From Gnetum montanum (Eukaryota > Streptophyta > Gnetopsida > Gnetales > Gnetaceae), in NCBI GenBank assembly GCA_015680685.1, contig MNCI01028982.1, positions 22,468-86,467 on the forward strand: a stretch of DNA of 64,000 nt, in the 5' to 3' direction. Of this stretch, positions 45,431 through 59,000 are shown one piece after another; positions within the stretch are counted from its first letter, which is position 1; the number at the start of each line of letters is the position of its first letter. The position numbers and the translations under genes were made by a program. A model generated the notes under the pieces. The model had not been told where the DNA came from and searched no databases. It worked only from the letters and a program-made list of their open reading frames with translations.

Positions 45431-46680
45431 GGGTATGCATATGTTTCAACTATTTCAAGTTCCAACACCCTTAAGTTTCTTAGTCTCAAAAAATAAATTA
45501 AAAATAATAAAATAAACATGGATTTAATATGGATCCATCCAAAGTGGCTTCCTCACCAAAGCTTCAATATTTAAGTTTCTTTAAAAGATTAAAAAGTTAA
45601 ACTTTTATACTAGCTTACTAACTAACTAGTATAATAGTGCTTAAGATACACTCAAAAACTAGTGGCATAATAGGCGTAGAGTGATCATTACTTTCAAGTA
45701 CAACATTGTTAAAGATAACCATCCATGTGACAACATATGCTTAAAAAGTTAAAGAAAACTTAAGAACAATTGTAGTCTTGCATTTTTTATAAATATTGCA
45801 TTCATTGGACTTTTGAGTCTTTTTTTTAAGCATTGAATAATGAGTAAATTTTAGGATCTAGAACATACACAAAAATAATAGTTCAATGTAGTATATTAGC
45901 TTTATGACTTTCAAAATATCAAATAACAATTATTATCTTTGTGTCTTTGTTCCATCTATAATGGGTTAATTAGGAAAGTATTTGACAATGATTTACTATG
46001 GTTAATTGTCTACTTAACGCTATAGTTCCTAAATAAATATCAAATAATAATATGTGATAAAAAATACTTTTCATTATGATGGTTGACAAGCCAATGAGAG
46101 ATAGCTCAAATATATGTCTAATTGTTTAACAAGTATCATACAACCAAGAGGTCGTTAGTTTAAGTCATGATTAAGATTAGCTTATTCTTTAACAAGTATT
46201 ATACAACTAAGAGGTTACTAGTTTAAGCCACACTTAAAACATCAATTAGTGAGGTATGCTAAATTAATTAGAACATATCGTTTGTAATTTACAAGTCACA
46301 AGTTCAATTTCTCTACAATTGTATTTTGAATTTTTCCCTTATAATACATTTTATTTTTGGGGTTAGGGATCATTCAATACCTCATGCTTTAGTTTTGACT
46401 TTGAATGTAACCTTCTTCACTATTTTTTCTTTTTTATTTATAAGAAGTCCTTAGTAAGAAGTAAAAACTTCAAAGGGTACTTTTGAAAGAATGTAAGGTT
46501 TGATCATTTTCCTAACACAAGAGGAAGGTTTTTTAGGATTAATTATAAAGATAAAAACCTAAAAAATATATTTTTGTTATGTTTTTGATTCTATGTTGTG
46601 ATGGAGTTTCATTTCTTTTTAGTGCTCTTCTATGGTTGTACTCTAAATTTTTTCTTTATAATATATTTTATTTTTAGGGT

Positions 46681-46780
46681 ATTAGCTTAGTGGCTAGACT
46701 CTTGAGTTAGAAGGTCTAAGTTATAGGTTCAGTTCTGGTGAATAACACTAAGTTATAAAGTTATAGTCCAATACTTTTCT
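46681..46780 (+). repeat. tRNA-derived SINE-like element, copy 2
   Basis: TTAGCTTAGTGGCTAGACTC (box A) and AGGTTCAGTTCTGG (box B), then GTGAATAACACTAAGTT. It aligns with 45320-45430 through and past the tRNA-like part. Confidence 0.5.
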
Positions 46781-47067
46781 TCTACTCCCTCCTTCCCACT
46801 CCTTCCTCCCTCCTTCCTTTAGCTGCCAAGAATGAATTTTCCATATTAACCATTTATGCATCCATTGTAAATTAATCAACATTTCTTGAACTAAAAGTAT
46901 ACATTTATAAAAGTTTCAATCTACATTGGGCTTTTTCCTTCAACTTGTTTTCCCTATCCTCAGTGCCAACTTGATTTTTCTTATCCTAATTTTTAGCATG
47001 TATTTTCATGTTCTTAACTTTCTTTTTTCTAAGTAAAAAAGGATATGCATTAAAAAAATGACCTTCA

Positions 47068-47582
47068 TGTGACATCTTATTCCAAGATGTTATAGCAAGC
47101 ATCAAATATATGTCACATTTGAGATTATGCATAAGGAGTATAACAAGAAGAAAGTAGAAGAAAATGAGAAGGAATCACATTAATGAGGAAATGTAGAAAA
47201 ATAATAAGTGCATCTAGGTCATTCTTTGAGGGTTCCCTAGGATTTTATTCCTTCAACATTATGAATTAGAGGCAATTCAACATTGTCACCATGATTAGGC
47301 TTAGACTTGACCAAGAAGGGGTAGAAAATTTGCTTCATATCCTACTTGACCTAGTACTTGTTACTTGTATTTATCAATTTTGCAACTCCATGCTAATCGA
47401 ACCTTTAATTATCAAGTATAAATATCTCAAGTTAAACATCCAAAGGTTACCTCAAGAGACATGCCTCTTATTACAACATGTTCTTTCATTAAGGATCTTG
47501 TTATAATAATTACAACTGCATGTTACAAAATGATACCATCTTGGTTATAAAATGATACCATTTAAGAATGGGGACATGATAA
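47068..47582 (-). mobile_element. Element G 3' LTR
   Basis: Plus-strand start TGTGACATCTTATTCC and end GGGGACATGATA. It is aligned along its length with the other copy. The 71-codon open stretch inside it is not a gene. Confidence 0.5.
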
Positions 47583-49553
47583 ATTAACCCTATTAGCTTT
47601 TGTGTGTCCTAAAATAAGTATGAATTAAGGTCTTTCTCCATGTTCCAATGCTTTGGTTTCTTTGTTTGAACGGGGCTGAATATTTAAATTCTTTCTACTT
47701 ATTCCCTAAATCAAAATAAAAATAAGAAAAATATTTGAGAGATAAGATTTATTATTTTTAATAACTTACCTCAATTTCTAGGCAATAATAAAAGGTGAAT
47801 TAAAGGTATACCAACCTCTAATCATCAATCCTAGCCAATGTTACACTAAGCGCAATTCATGTCCCTAGTTACTTAATTGAAGGTAGGGTAAATTCTTATT
47901 CTTACTTGTATTACTTGAGAATAACTTAGCTAATTTAAAGAATATAAATTAAAAAATAAAAATAGAATTAAGAAAACAAGAAATAGAAGCAAGGGTGAGA
48001 AATGTTTCTCTCTAGGAATAGAAGAATATAATCGCAATTTCTCCATAAGGGAAAAATGGTCAAATGGTGACATTTTGGATGGAAATGTTTGATCTTGCTC
48101 CTTAGCATCTATAGTAAGCATGGTAGCATTATTATTAAATGGTGGTTCCTTTTTATAACTTTCATGACATCTATTGCTAAATATGGAAATTTGACTTATC
48201 TACCATTTCTTTGATGTCAATGGATTAGACATTGGGCATTAGGATAGTATCATAAATTGATAATTGCATCTTTGATACCAATATGATGGAAAGAGAATTC
48301 TTTGAAACCTTGATCAATCTTTCTTCCTTATGAAAGGTTGTGTTCTCATCCATTCTCCCTCATAGATGTAATATGCCTTATCAAGGTAAGGTTATGATTC
48401 TTCTTGATGGTCGATCTTTATCAAATGATTAGGTTGCTTATTAGATTAATATAAATCTTTCTTACTTTTTTGGTTTATGAGCTAATACTCCAATTTCTTA
48501 ATTTCTTGGATAATGGTTTGGGTTCATTCCTTAGATGCATTATGATCTTTCTATTCCCTCTTAGAACATTGACTTTGATAGCATGATGACTAATGGTAAC
48601 TAGGGTTCACAATCTACATTCAATTATAAGGGTTATTAACCTTTGTCTAAGAATTTCTATAAAGGTAATTATATCATAATTACCTAAATCTATGATTCAA
48701 AGCTAATAAAAATATTGAAATTATTAGGATTAATAGTTAAATTATTAAAGATGTTTATTTGATCTAGGTTATAGGCCTACTAAGACATGGTTTAAATAGT
48801 TACCTAATTATCAGTTTGTCCAATGATCAATCTAACATTGCCATTAGATCTAGAAGATTGAAAAATACTACAAAATAACTATTTATTTGTTAAAAAAAAA
48901 ACATCATATGCCTAAGTTATGTTAATTTTTCTCTCAAGGTTATTAGATCATAGTTTATAAGATGGGATTAAAAACTAAGTTTTGGGGCCCTGTACACTAG
49001 ATTTAACTTCACCATTACATATATTACATTGAAATTTGTTGAAAATGATTTTTCATTTACCAAAAAAAGATTTCCATAATTGAAAGTTACGAGCTTTTGA
49101 AGTTTAAAATTTGATCACTAATTTCAAGATTTCATGAGAGGTTCCCAATATGTCATCCATCATGCAACATTTTAAACTCATGTAATCCAAATTTTAGAAT
49201 TTGGGTATTTAAAAAGGAAAAATTCAATAATAAGGCAAGGTACTTCAAGGCTTTAGGAAGGATTACTTCATAAGTTAAAGATGAGAGAGATCTCCAATCT
49301 GGATAAATATGACCTTTTATCTTACCAAGATCTCTTACGTTTAATGTAACTTGTTTAAGTATAGTTAAAGTTTAGTTTTTCATGAAAGTTGATATAAAAG
49401 CATCTATTTCATTGGCATGGTTAACCCTGGACATGATAAACATATGATGATGGCTCATGATTCATCTTAGATCATGGCTTGTAGTTTGTCATTAGATTAT
49501 AGTCAATCCTTGATTTTGATCAATCCTAGGTTATGGTTTGCTCTAATGCCAAT
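47583..49553 (-). other. Element G interior, non-coding
   Basis: About 2 kb with no recognisable gag or pol motif on either strand. Near the primer site (49430-49540) it holds several CATGG/CCATG-centred phrases like those at 54-56 kb. The short ORF 47930-48121 is without features. Confidence 0.45.
49540..49551 (-). promoter_or_regulatory. Element G primer-binding site
   Basis: TGGCATTAGAGC on the minus strand, two bases from the LTR end. It differs by two transitions from TGGTATCAGAGC, which pairs with initiator tRNA-Met. Confidence 0.5.
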
Positions 49554-49912
49554 TGTGATATTTCATTTTTGAATGTCATAGCAAGCATCAAATATATGTA
49601 ACATTTTCCATTATACATAGAAAGTACAACAAGGATAATGTAGAAGGAAATGAAAAGGAATTGCATTAATGATGAATTATGGAAAATGAATGAGTGTATT
49701 TGGGTTATGCTTGGACAGTTCCTTGGGGTTGTATTCCTTCAACATTTATCCCATAGAGACAATTAAACATTGCCACCATGATTATACCTAGACACAGCCA
49801 AGAAGAAGTAACTAATCAACTTTCTATCTCAATTGAGCTAACATTTGTTAGTTGCCCTTATGAACTCCACAACTCCATGATAACCTAACCTTTAATTACT
49901 AGTGATAAGCAA
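49554..49912 (-). mobile_element. Element G 5' LTR, first part
   Basis: It ends at the E insertion. The remaining part of this LTR is at about 53280-53401. Comparison with the other LTR suggests about 45 bases were lost at the insertion point. Confidence 0.5.
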
Positions 49913-50783
49913 CAAATGTTTCCTATGTCCAATCATGCAAATCATGAGTGTTATGTGTGACCTAATTGTACTTGATGGATTGGACTAGTGAAGCACCTAG
50001 ATAGTTAAATGTGATCACATGTTGTTGTCTTCCTAGTTATACTTGTATGATCCTTTTTACATATGGTTAAGTATAACTAAGGTACACAATGGATGATGTT
50101 GGTAGGCCATGATTAAAAATACTATTAAAATATTAAAATGTATAAATTTAATATATTCTAATCTAAATACAATAAGCAAAGTCAATTCTAGCCTAAGTAA
50201 TGAGTATCCATTTCCACTTATCATACATGTCTTGAATGCATACTAGATTCACCAAATGTCGCATTGCTAGCCTAACCAAGCATTAATGTTATTGGGCTAC
50301 CAAGCAAACATATGTTATGCTTGTAGTGATCGTGCTTATTTTGGTATGTTCTAACATGCAATGAAAGGTAAATCATTAACTAAGTACACATGAAAGTAAA
50401 CATTGAGCTATGTGCAAGAGAATATAAATTGCATTAAAGGTAAATTTTAATTTAAGACAAAGTGTTGCAATGAAAATGAACCAATATCGATGTTATTTTT
50501 GTTATAGATTGTGTCAATGTATCAAATCAGTTGAATAAGACTCCATCAACTAATTCAAGTTCATGTTGTAGGTCCTCATTAACTATTTTAGCTTCCATGA
50601 AAATAAACTATAAGTTCTTCACTACATAAATGATCAAATGATTTCATAAATGCCATAGGTGGTGCATTTATATCTATTAATGTCCATACATTAATACAAC
50701 CTAACCTACATTAATTTCAAGATGTCAATATAGTTGCATTGATGTTGATGCCTTAGCATAGTCTACAAAACTACTATTCATCA
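49913..50783 (-). mobile_element. Element E 3' LTR
   Basis: TGATAAGCAAC to ATTCATCA (plus-strand view). It shares the LTR core of the family, for example TATGGTTAAGTATAACTAAGGT and ACCAAGCATTAATGTTATTGG. The upstream box (CTCAAGAATGAGT) and a decayed purine tract lie at 50784-50817. Confidence 0.65.
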
Positions 50784-51099
50784 TACCATCATGATTAACT
50801 AAATACTCATTCTTGAGTTAAAAAAAATTGGAATTGAGTTTGTTTACAAAATGCGGAAATACACTTAACCAACTGATTGACATACTTTGACTAAACTTGA
50901 ATGTTGTATTAAAAAATTCAATTAAGTAATTAACAACTTTGACAAAATAACAAAATTTGAACATATTTTTCATTACAAAAATTGGGTAGATTTATAAAAA
51001 TGATTAAGAAATATATGTTAAGTAATGTTTGGTGGTAACAAATTTTCATAACCTTAGTGGTTTTGATAGCTAGTATTCTATTATTGCTATTTTAGTCTA

Positions 51100-53279
51100 A
51101 ATGTCTCTATTAAGACTCTTATTTTCTCCTCATTGGTCTTGAAATCATGAATATTCTAAGCAAGTTCACCTAGAGTTAACATTATGCATATTTTCAAGGA
51201 CATGATAGAGTTAGAAATATTTCATCGGCATTAACAAATTAGGCTACAAAATGTTTACATTCAATGTCAAATGCTTTCACCATGGTCTTCAACTTCTCAT
51301 AGTTCACCATTCTTTTGGTTAGGTTCTTTGTGACATCTCATTGATTTGTGACCTTTGCCTTGAAAACCTCACACTTCATGTTTGCATTTTGTAACTTCTA
51401 AAGTGCTTCATAGTGAAGCTTGTGCTTATTCTCATATACTAAGCATGAGGTAATAATTTTTTTTCTATCTCATTGTGATGTTTGCCAATAGTTAGAATCA
51501 TAAGATTGGCATACCACTAGCTCTATATATTGTGTCATTTCTTTTATCTCCAGCTTTTTCATCTTGATTTTAGCTTAATTGTAGGCATTGAGACCATCAA
51601 AGATAGATTGCCAAGTAGCATTCAGAAGCTATCATAGGGCTTTATTTATTTATTGTTTGGCTAGTCAAATTTCTCTTTCATTAATCTCCTTTTAGAAGCC
51701 CACTTGGTCCTTGTAGTGATTCTTGATTTCCTTATATTTGAGTGCCTCATTTTGCTAGGTTGTAGTCTTGATTACCAATTTTTGCATGATGGCTCTAGCT
51801 TCCTTCATTGATAGATTTCTATTCTCATATACTAATTTATGTACATCAACATGAACTCATGCTAACTACTAATGGAGGTGCTTGAGATGATCTCCTAATT
51901 GGTTCTTTTCTCTTTCAATATTTCGTAACACTTGATTTTTTGCAATAAGATCTTTATTCTCATATACCATCCTAGCAATGTTCTTATTTAATGAATTCAT
52001 ATTTTATTCAAATAGGGAAGAATCATAAGTGGCTTTTTCATTTTCAATTTCCACTTGTTGTTGCTAAGCCTTCAACTAATTAAACACTTTGCCCCTTCTT
52101 AAGCTAACTTGATGGATTGCTAGATTGGACAACTAGGTATGGAGTCACACTACTTCTTCTTGTAATGGATGGTTTAGTAACATGACTTGTTGTAGTTGGG
52201 AATTTGAAACAACCACCTTTCTCTTATTTTTAATGAGCTCAAAATTAATGGCTATGATGTCTTTAAGAATGTCAAAGATATATAAAATCACTGGCCTAGC
52301 ACTAATGATTCTATCAAATACTTTCTCATGTTGGTTTGCATTTATTATTTCTATAATTCTCAATCCAATCACTATAAATATTGTATGTTTTCCATTATAT
52401 TTGGATGTGCACTAATGCAATCTACTATCACCTTAGTAGCTATTTTTTGCCCTTGGTGTAACATGACCACCAATTTGTCCTCTCCTCCTTTCTCAAATAT
52501 CATGATCAAGTTTGATGTGTCACTCAAGATCATAGGATCTTCTTTAGGCAATGTGATAGCAACACATCTAACTAGATTGGAAAATGTGGGGCACTATTTC
52601 TATTTGCACTGAACAAGTAGAGAAGTTGTCTTGCCAACTTACTATTCGAGCAAATTTTTGCTAGTGGCTCATCATTGAATGATAGTCTTTCATAGATGCT
52701 TAATGACTTGCACTAGGTGTACTTGAACTAGCTTCAAAATTTCTAGTTCTTGTACTAGTGTTTGATAGTTGTGGTGTCATATTTTCCTTTAATGGTTTTA
52801 TCCTTCAATCATTTCCTATCATGTTGCAATGGGTGCCCTTTGGAGAATATCATTTACATAATGAACAATCTCTTCCCTTCAATAAATTTTTCAACTTAGG
52901 CACAAAAAGAGGAATATGTTATGCCTATTTTAATTTCCTTAAAGCCTTTCTTGATCTCTAGGAAGATCAATTGTAATAGGTTAACTAGAAACTTCTCATC
53001 GAGAGCTACACATGCCCTTGTAGAAAAGGATGTAACCTTGCTAGGTTGTACTATTAGATTGAGGTGGTTTGAAGAAATCTTGAAGTAAATATTTTCTACT
53101 TAAGTTAGCACATCATATTTCTTCTTGTTAACTCCATATGTCCTCTACATCCATTCTTTATTATCCTTAGCATCTAACATAGTGAAAACTTTAGTAACAT
53201 GTGTTCTAGCATTTAGAATTATTAGTGCTTTTGCAATAGCCTAAATAAATTAGGAGATGATGATTTTTTCTATTTTGAG
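51100..53279 (-). pseudogene. Element E extra post-pol ORF
   Basis: The minus-strand frame begins inside the globular part: YDVLT, ENIYFKISSNHLN, KVTSFSTRACVALDEKF and LEIKKGFKEIK at about 53120-52900. The long coiled-coil region follows, with a segment equivalent to YKDQVG-INE near 51690-51720. Only short open pieces remain. It is independent support that this ORF is a regular part of the family. Confidence 0.6.
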
Positions 53280-53401
53280 AGACATGCTTATTATTAAAAT
53301 GTGCCCTTTCATTGAGAATCTTATTACAATAGTTACATCTTGTTATACAGCAACATCATCTTCATTATAAAATGTCATCATTTGGGAATGGAAATGTGAC
53401 A
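53280..53401 (-). mobile_element. Element G 5' LTR, second part
   Basis: GACATGCTTATTA to GAAATGTGACA, matching 47455-47582. It terminates the G element. Confidence 0.5.
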
Positions 53402-53427
53402 CTTCACAATGATCATAGTTGTAGGAG

Positions 53428-53500
53428 TAAGGCATTGCTTAGTTGGTTAGAGCATACAACTTTTGGTTTGAAAGTCATAGGTTCAATTTTGACATGTAGG
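53428..53500 (+). repeat. tRNA-derived SINE-like fragment
   Basis: GCTTAGTTGGTTAGAGC (box A, about 53437) and AGGTTCAATTTTGAC (box B, about 53479). The loop between reads CTTTTGG where a tRNA-Lys(UUU)-like loop would be. Acceptor and anticodon stems are broken, so a functional tRNA is unlikely. Confidence 0.45.
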
Positions 53501-56060
53501 CTAATATGACATATTGTTATATTTGTTTTAAGTTCTACAAAAGTATTGTGTTAACTATATGTATATGAGGATACATATATTCATCTAGTTCTAGATTCAA
53601 CAATAGTTACAAAACATTAGGAAGATTATATTATGTATTTAGTTAACTATAAATATTTTCACATGTTTAATAAGATCAAGAAGAATAAAAATATAAACAA
53701 ACTTATATCTAGTGCACATTATACCTAATTAAACGAGTTAGAAGCATTGTGAACAATGTGTAGTATGAGATGTAAACCTTCACATAATGTAGTATATTAC
53801 TTATATGTTTTTCAATTTCTTAATTAGCCTTCATTGTTTATGTTTTTCCTCTTAATTATTCAATCCAACATATGATTTGTTGGTGCATGAAGACTTGCAC
53901 AACTCTAATGCATTTTTCTTCTTTGTTGTCACTAGTTGGTATCATATTTCCGAGGGTTACATAGTTAAAGTAAGGTCTCTTTGAGCTTTTAAGATTAGCC
54001 ATCCTCACCTAAAAATTTATCTAGAATATTGATCATAACTAGGATCATGAGTGGTGGCTTATTGATGATTTTGTAGACTATGAGTCATGGTATACTCATT
54101 GTTGTTTTATGATGCCTAATCATGGATTGTGGTCAAGTCATAGTATGTCAAGGTACTAAGAACCTTGATCGTAGGTCATGGCTAGATCATGGTCCCTTGA
54201 CCAAAATTCATGCTGAAGTCATGAAGGATTGAATACGAGACATGGTTGCTTTTGGAATTGCTATAGTATTGCACTTATCTTTGGTAGGATTCTACCTTGA
54301 CCACAAGTCATTGTTAACTCATGATTACCTTACCATGTGTCATAGTGAGATTGTGGTTGCCTAACTAAGGCCCATGATCAACTTGTGGTGCCTTCTATTC
54401 ATGTAGATTTATTACCTTTTGCATCTACCTTTAATTTATAAGGATCATGAGTCATGGAGAGTGCATGGTGGCCTGACCACGATGTTGATTCTAGCATGCA
54501 TTTTAGTTAATCATACATCACTCAATTCTCATGCTTGTGTTATGGAATTCAAGTAAGAAGAAGAAATGAATATAAAAAGACAAAATTCAAAGTTATTAAA
54601 GGGAAAAATTATATATGAAAATGTAAAAAAATTCAAGCTAAAGTATGAAGATAAAAGACAAAAGTCAAAGTTTAAAAGAAGACAAAATAACATTTTTCTA
54701 AAACAAGGACCAAAACCATGTATTGTATATTTAAATCTTCATGTCATATAGGATAAGATAAGAAATTTCATTTATTTTTACTTTTATAAAAGCTCAATGA
54801 GAAAATGTAATTAAATAATGGTCCTAATATACTACACCTCCTCAATTTCTAGCCCATTTTCCATAAAAAAAAGGCTAGTCCCATCATATATCATTATGGC
54901 CCCATCATTTGACTATAATTATGGGGACAAAGTATGATTTTAAGAGATGCTACAACAATAAGATTAAAGGTGTTACAAAATTTTTTGTAATTCATCATTA
55001 TTTTCAACATCTCATCACCATTTCATCAATTATCAGCATATCACCAATTTCAATCATCAATAATTTATCCAATTTTTTTATTTATCATTCAACATCTAAC
55101 AATAGTCATGAACATTCTCATTTACATTTTTCCAATTTATCTCATGAATAGTTTATCATCATCAACAATTTCATCAAAGAATTTTCACCAAATTCATTGT
55201 AGTTCAAGTTTAGCATTTTGCTTGGAAGATCAAAGGTTATTTAATTGGGATGAATTAATTTCCTCACAAAATCCAAATCAAATAGACCCGTTCCTCATCA
55301 AAGGTTATTCAACATCTTAGAGAAACTTCAACGAATCAAGTTTCATTAAATTTAACTTTCAAATCTTTAGAAATTCAAGTTTTCTACAATACCACAACCT
55401 AACCATGACTCATAGTAAAGCAAACCATAAGGTCACCACCACTTATGGGTACAAATTTCATGATACAAGGTTAATCATGACTCCACCATGATCCATGGTT
55501 ATTAACCACAAATCATGGTATTATTCCAAAACTTGTGGTAAAACCATTTGACAAAATTAGATAGTTTTGAGTGATATTTTTCTAAGCTAAATTTGACTCT
55601 TAATTAAACTTTAATTAAACTTAAATTTTTCAAGAAGATGCATATTTTCAAGATATTTCCAAAGAGCCTAAGATGACCTTAATACTCTTAAATAACAAGG
55701 GAGATATAGGCTTTCAAAGTTGAACTAAAATTTTGATTTCTTCATCACAACGTGTGCTTAGGTCATGCTGAACAAACCATAACTTGTGGTTAGCTTATGA
55801 TGAAAATTCCATAATTCATGGATCATGATTAGCTCATAGTGAAGTGCAACAACCCATGGTCAACTCATGATGAAAGATCATGACTCGTACCCGTAATTCC
55901 ATGACTCATGGTAAACCAAGTTTTATTAGATTTTAACAAAATTTTAGAATTTGCATCAAGGAATTCATCCACCAAATCACAACACATGAGTCATGGTTAG
56001 TTGTGGATGTGTTGTTTTATTACTTCTAACTTATATGTTGAATTGGTATGGACCATCAAT
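53501..56060. repeat. AT-rich region with dispersed CATGG/CCATG phrases
   Basis: At 54000-54520 and again at 55395-56060 short phrases such as GAGTCATGGT, ACTCATGGTTA, ATCATGGTC and their complements recur every 20-60 bases without a fixed period. TTGGTATCATATTTC at 53937 resembles an eroded initiator-Met primer site, so 53937 onward may be the leader of another G-like element. No gene is supported. The section 54540-54800 is simply A-rich. Confidence 0.35.
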
Positions 56061-59000
56061 CGTGGAGATCTTATTCTAAAATACAAAAATTGTGCTGAGG
56101 TCAGCTTGGGGACAATATTTTGGCCTATAATCTAATGCAACATTGGCTAGAATTAGGCTTCAAATATGGTCATTGATCACATGAGATGGATTCATAGAGG
56201 AAAATAGTTTTGAGATGAATGGGTAGCTTAGCTTTATGCTTTGACTAATAATTTATAATAGGAATGCATATAATGTGCTCAAAATTTCTCCACAACTTGT
56301 GAGGACTATCTTTAACTCATTTTTATATCACTTTGAGGGATCTTAATTCTATGGGACTTGTATTCTCAAGCTTATCTTTTGATAGATTAAAATAAAAAAT
56401 GAAATATGGCTGAAATGGTGATATTCTTGAGATAATAAAATAAAAAATAAATAGATTAAATATCTAAGATGTTAAAATTGAAGAAACTACAATTTTTTTT
56501 TAATATTTCTTGATAAACATGAGAGACATATGTTCATTTAACATTCAACCAAAGAGAGCAAACAACACATAAATGAAGGCAAATCATAAAATTATATTGC
56601 TAGCATGAATGAAATGATGCATTAGTACATTGTGTCTTGATAAGGTGCTTATGAGGATCTTGACTCTACTCTAAAATGGTGGAGTAGTTCATTACACTCT
56701 TTCATATGATAACATGTTTGGAGGTAGAGGTGTTTAAGAGCACACTTAACCTCTTAGAGAGTTCATGCCTTTCTTGATTTTCTATATTCTTTTCTTTTTT
56801 TTTCTTCTCTTTTCTTGAAAACATATTTCTTGATGTTATTAACACAATGGCCATACACCTCCTTGTATAGGTTTTAAAAGGGTGGTTAGTTGAACTATGA
56901 TTGGATTACTTGACTTAAGGGTAGAGTAGGATTTGCCAGTAATGTGGTTGTAAATTACATCTTGATGAGCTTCTAGAAGGATATTAAGTGGAGGTTAGGT
57001 GGATGTTAGTTGACCCATATGGTCCCAACACTTCTCTTTGTAACACTTGTCCTTGGAATGGTTCCAACACATGTGAGACAGGACACTTGTGCTTTTGTAT
57101 GCTCATGTATGGTTCCGAGTATGAGATGAATGTCATGTGGTAATAGGGATTCACTTTAACTTTTCTTCTTTCTTCATGTTTCCTCCTTTTTTTTTTGAAT
57201 TTTTCTTTCCTCCTTGAGGGGTCATTCCTCCATATTTTGATGTTTATAGAGTCTTCCATGATTCTACATTTTCTTGTATATTTTCTTATCACTTTGTACA
57301 TATCATGAGAATTGGGGTGACATCAAATGTACATCATCCTAATTTGTGATAGTTAGGATCACTACCATATTATTCTTTAAAATTGTAATTAGTTATGCGT
57401 TATATAGATAGTTCAATAATTGAATGGCTAACACATTCTTAGTGCAAGGGATGGATGTTTGAGTGTCACCGAATTGGTTGTTGCAACCTCTAGCCTATGG
57501 GGAGATTATTGAATGTGTAGGTCATTGTGGTGCACAAGTGGTTTCTGATTTTTTTTTGTTACAATGTTGTTCTAGAGGTTTAGTAGAGCTTATATAATTA
57601 CCTTAGCCTTTTTTATTGGTGGGCCTAGGTGGCTCATTGAATGATTAGTTATTTTACCCTTGACCAAAGAATTGCTTGGCTTTTGGGTTTACATTTTTGG
57701 ATGGTTTAGAGGAAGACTAATTTTTCTTATTTGATAAGTAGCTTTGGAAAGAGCTAATATTCACAATGTAATATCATGTTTTTCTTATTAATTTCGTGTG
57801 CAACTTTAGTGCTCATGCTTTTGTCTTCAAAAGCTACAAGTGACATGCATCACTATAATGACCATCCGTTTGTCACATTAGATATGATAATGCCACAACC
57901 TAGGTTTTGTGTTCTTGTGTTTTTGATTCTAATAAGGAATCTTTTTATTTTCTTCTTGATTACTTGGTGTGGTTACAAATTTTTTGTTTTCCTTAGTACA
58001 TTGGACAAGATTTTGTTAGTGGCATATCAATATAATGTAATGATGCTATGAATTGGCTATTTTTTAGTATAATATTACTACTTTTTACCTCTAAAAAATC
58101 TTTATATAGCAAATTATAAAGAATGAAATTTTAGAACTTTATGTGTTTAATGAAAACTTTCATTCAAGTAACAAGTGATCCAGACCTTTTTATTTAGTTC
58201 ATTTTGCAACTATAAATGGTTACCATATTCAAAATTCTATTGCCAACCATGTTTATCTACTAAATTATTACTTTAAAGAAGTTTAAGAATTTCATTCAAT
58301 GATTTAGAAATCTTTAATGTAGTAGCATTGTACTTGCATTTAATAAATTTTATGTGACAAAATATTTGGATAATAAAGGTGTGTTAGTATGATATCAAAC
58401 TTATAGTAAGGATCAAGAAAAAATTATGCACTTACTAATTTTTAAAACTAACATGTAGAATATAAAATTTTATTATCATCATATTACATTTATGCTTCCA
58501 AATAATAAATAATCATGTCAAACTCTATATGACTACAAAGTCATCTTGAAAATTTTCTTGTACAAAATGAAACATTAACAAAAGATAAATCTTAAAAATT
58601 CATAAAAGAAAAAGGTTGGTTCCAAGAACATCTTTAAAATTTTCCCAAGCAAAAGAAAAGCTTTAAAGAAAAAAATAAAATCTTAAACATTTTAAAACAA
58701 GAAAAATTAAAAAATAAAAATTTTAAAATAAAAGTAACCTACAAGTAAAATCGAAATTGGGGTTTCATTACATTCAAAGACTTTAAAAATCTATTAGATA
58801 AGAATTATATTTGTATCATGAAAAGTGAAATATTTGACAAAGTGGTTGATTAACATTGGACATAACAAAAAAAGGTCCTATAGACAAATACCTAGTTTGA
58901 TAGAAATTAAGAAAAATGTAATGGTCATCTTCAAGATTCCCTAATTCACATAGCTTATATGTGTATTGTTTTCTAGAAAGTTGCATCTATCTTCCACTGT

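Larger units (their letters stand above)
45004..47067. other. AT-rich spacer with tRNA-like fragments
   Basis: No protein gene seen. It contains the two SINE-like copies annotated separately and further weak box-B-like pieces near 45170-45210 and 46110-46330, for example AGGTTGTGGATTCAATCC. The origin of the rest is unclear. Confidence 0.4.
49913..53279 (-). mobile_element. Element E: 3' half of a gypsy element, inserted in G
   Basis: 3' LTR (49913-50783) and the extra post-pol ORF (about 51100-53279) of a relative of B and C, on the minus strand. Gag and pol are absent: the element stops at about 53279, where G's LTR resumes with GACATGCTTATTA. Either the 5' part was deleted or the insertion was truncated. 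Confidence 0.65.
47068..53401 (-). mobile_element. Element G: non-coding LTR element with initiator-Met PBS
   Basis: The two related ~500-base segments, 47068-47582 and 49554-53401 (the latter split by element E), are read as its LTRs. They share TAGCAAGCATCAAATATATGT, TATTCCTTCAACAT and GACATGC-TATTA. The ends of the second copy, TGTGATATTTC and GAAATGTGACA, are near-inverted repeats. Next to the inner end of the right LTR the minus strand has TGGCATTAGAGC, close to the common plant primer site TGGTATCAGAGC. The interior (47583-49553) has no coding content. This is the layout of a large non-autonomous LTR derivative. Confidence 0.55.

Noticed and set aside
53428-53500. Functional tRNA gene
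   Set aside because: Boxes A and B are visible, but the acceptor and anticodon stems do not pair.
57776-58051. Possible membrane protein of 91 codons
   Set aside because: Hydrophobicity is explained by T-rich DNA; no homologous features, and the region is otherwise non-coding.
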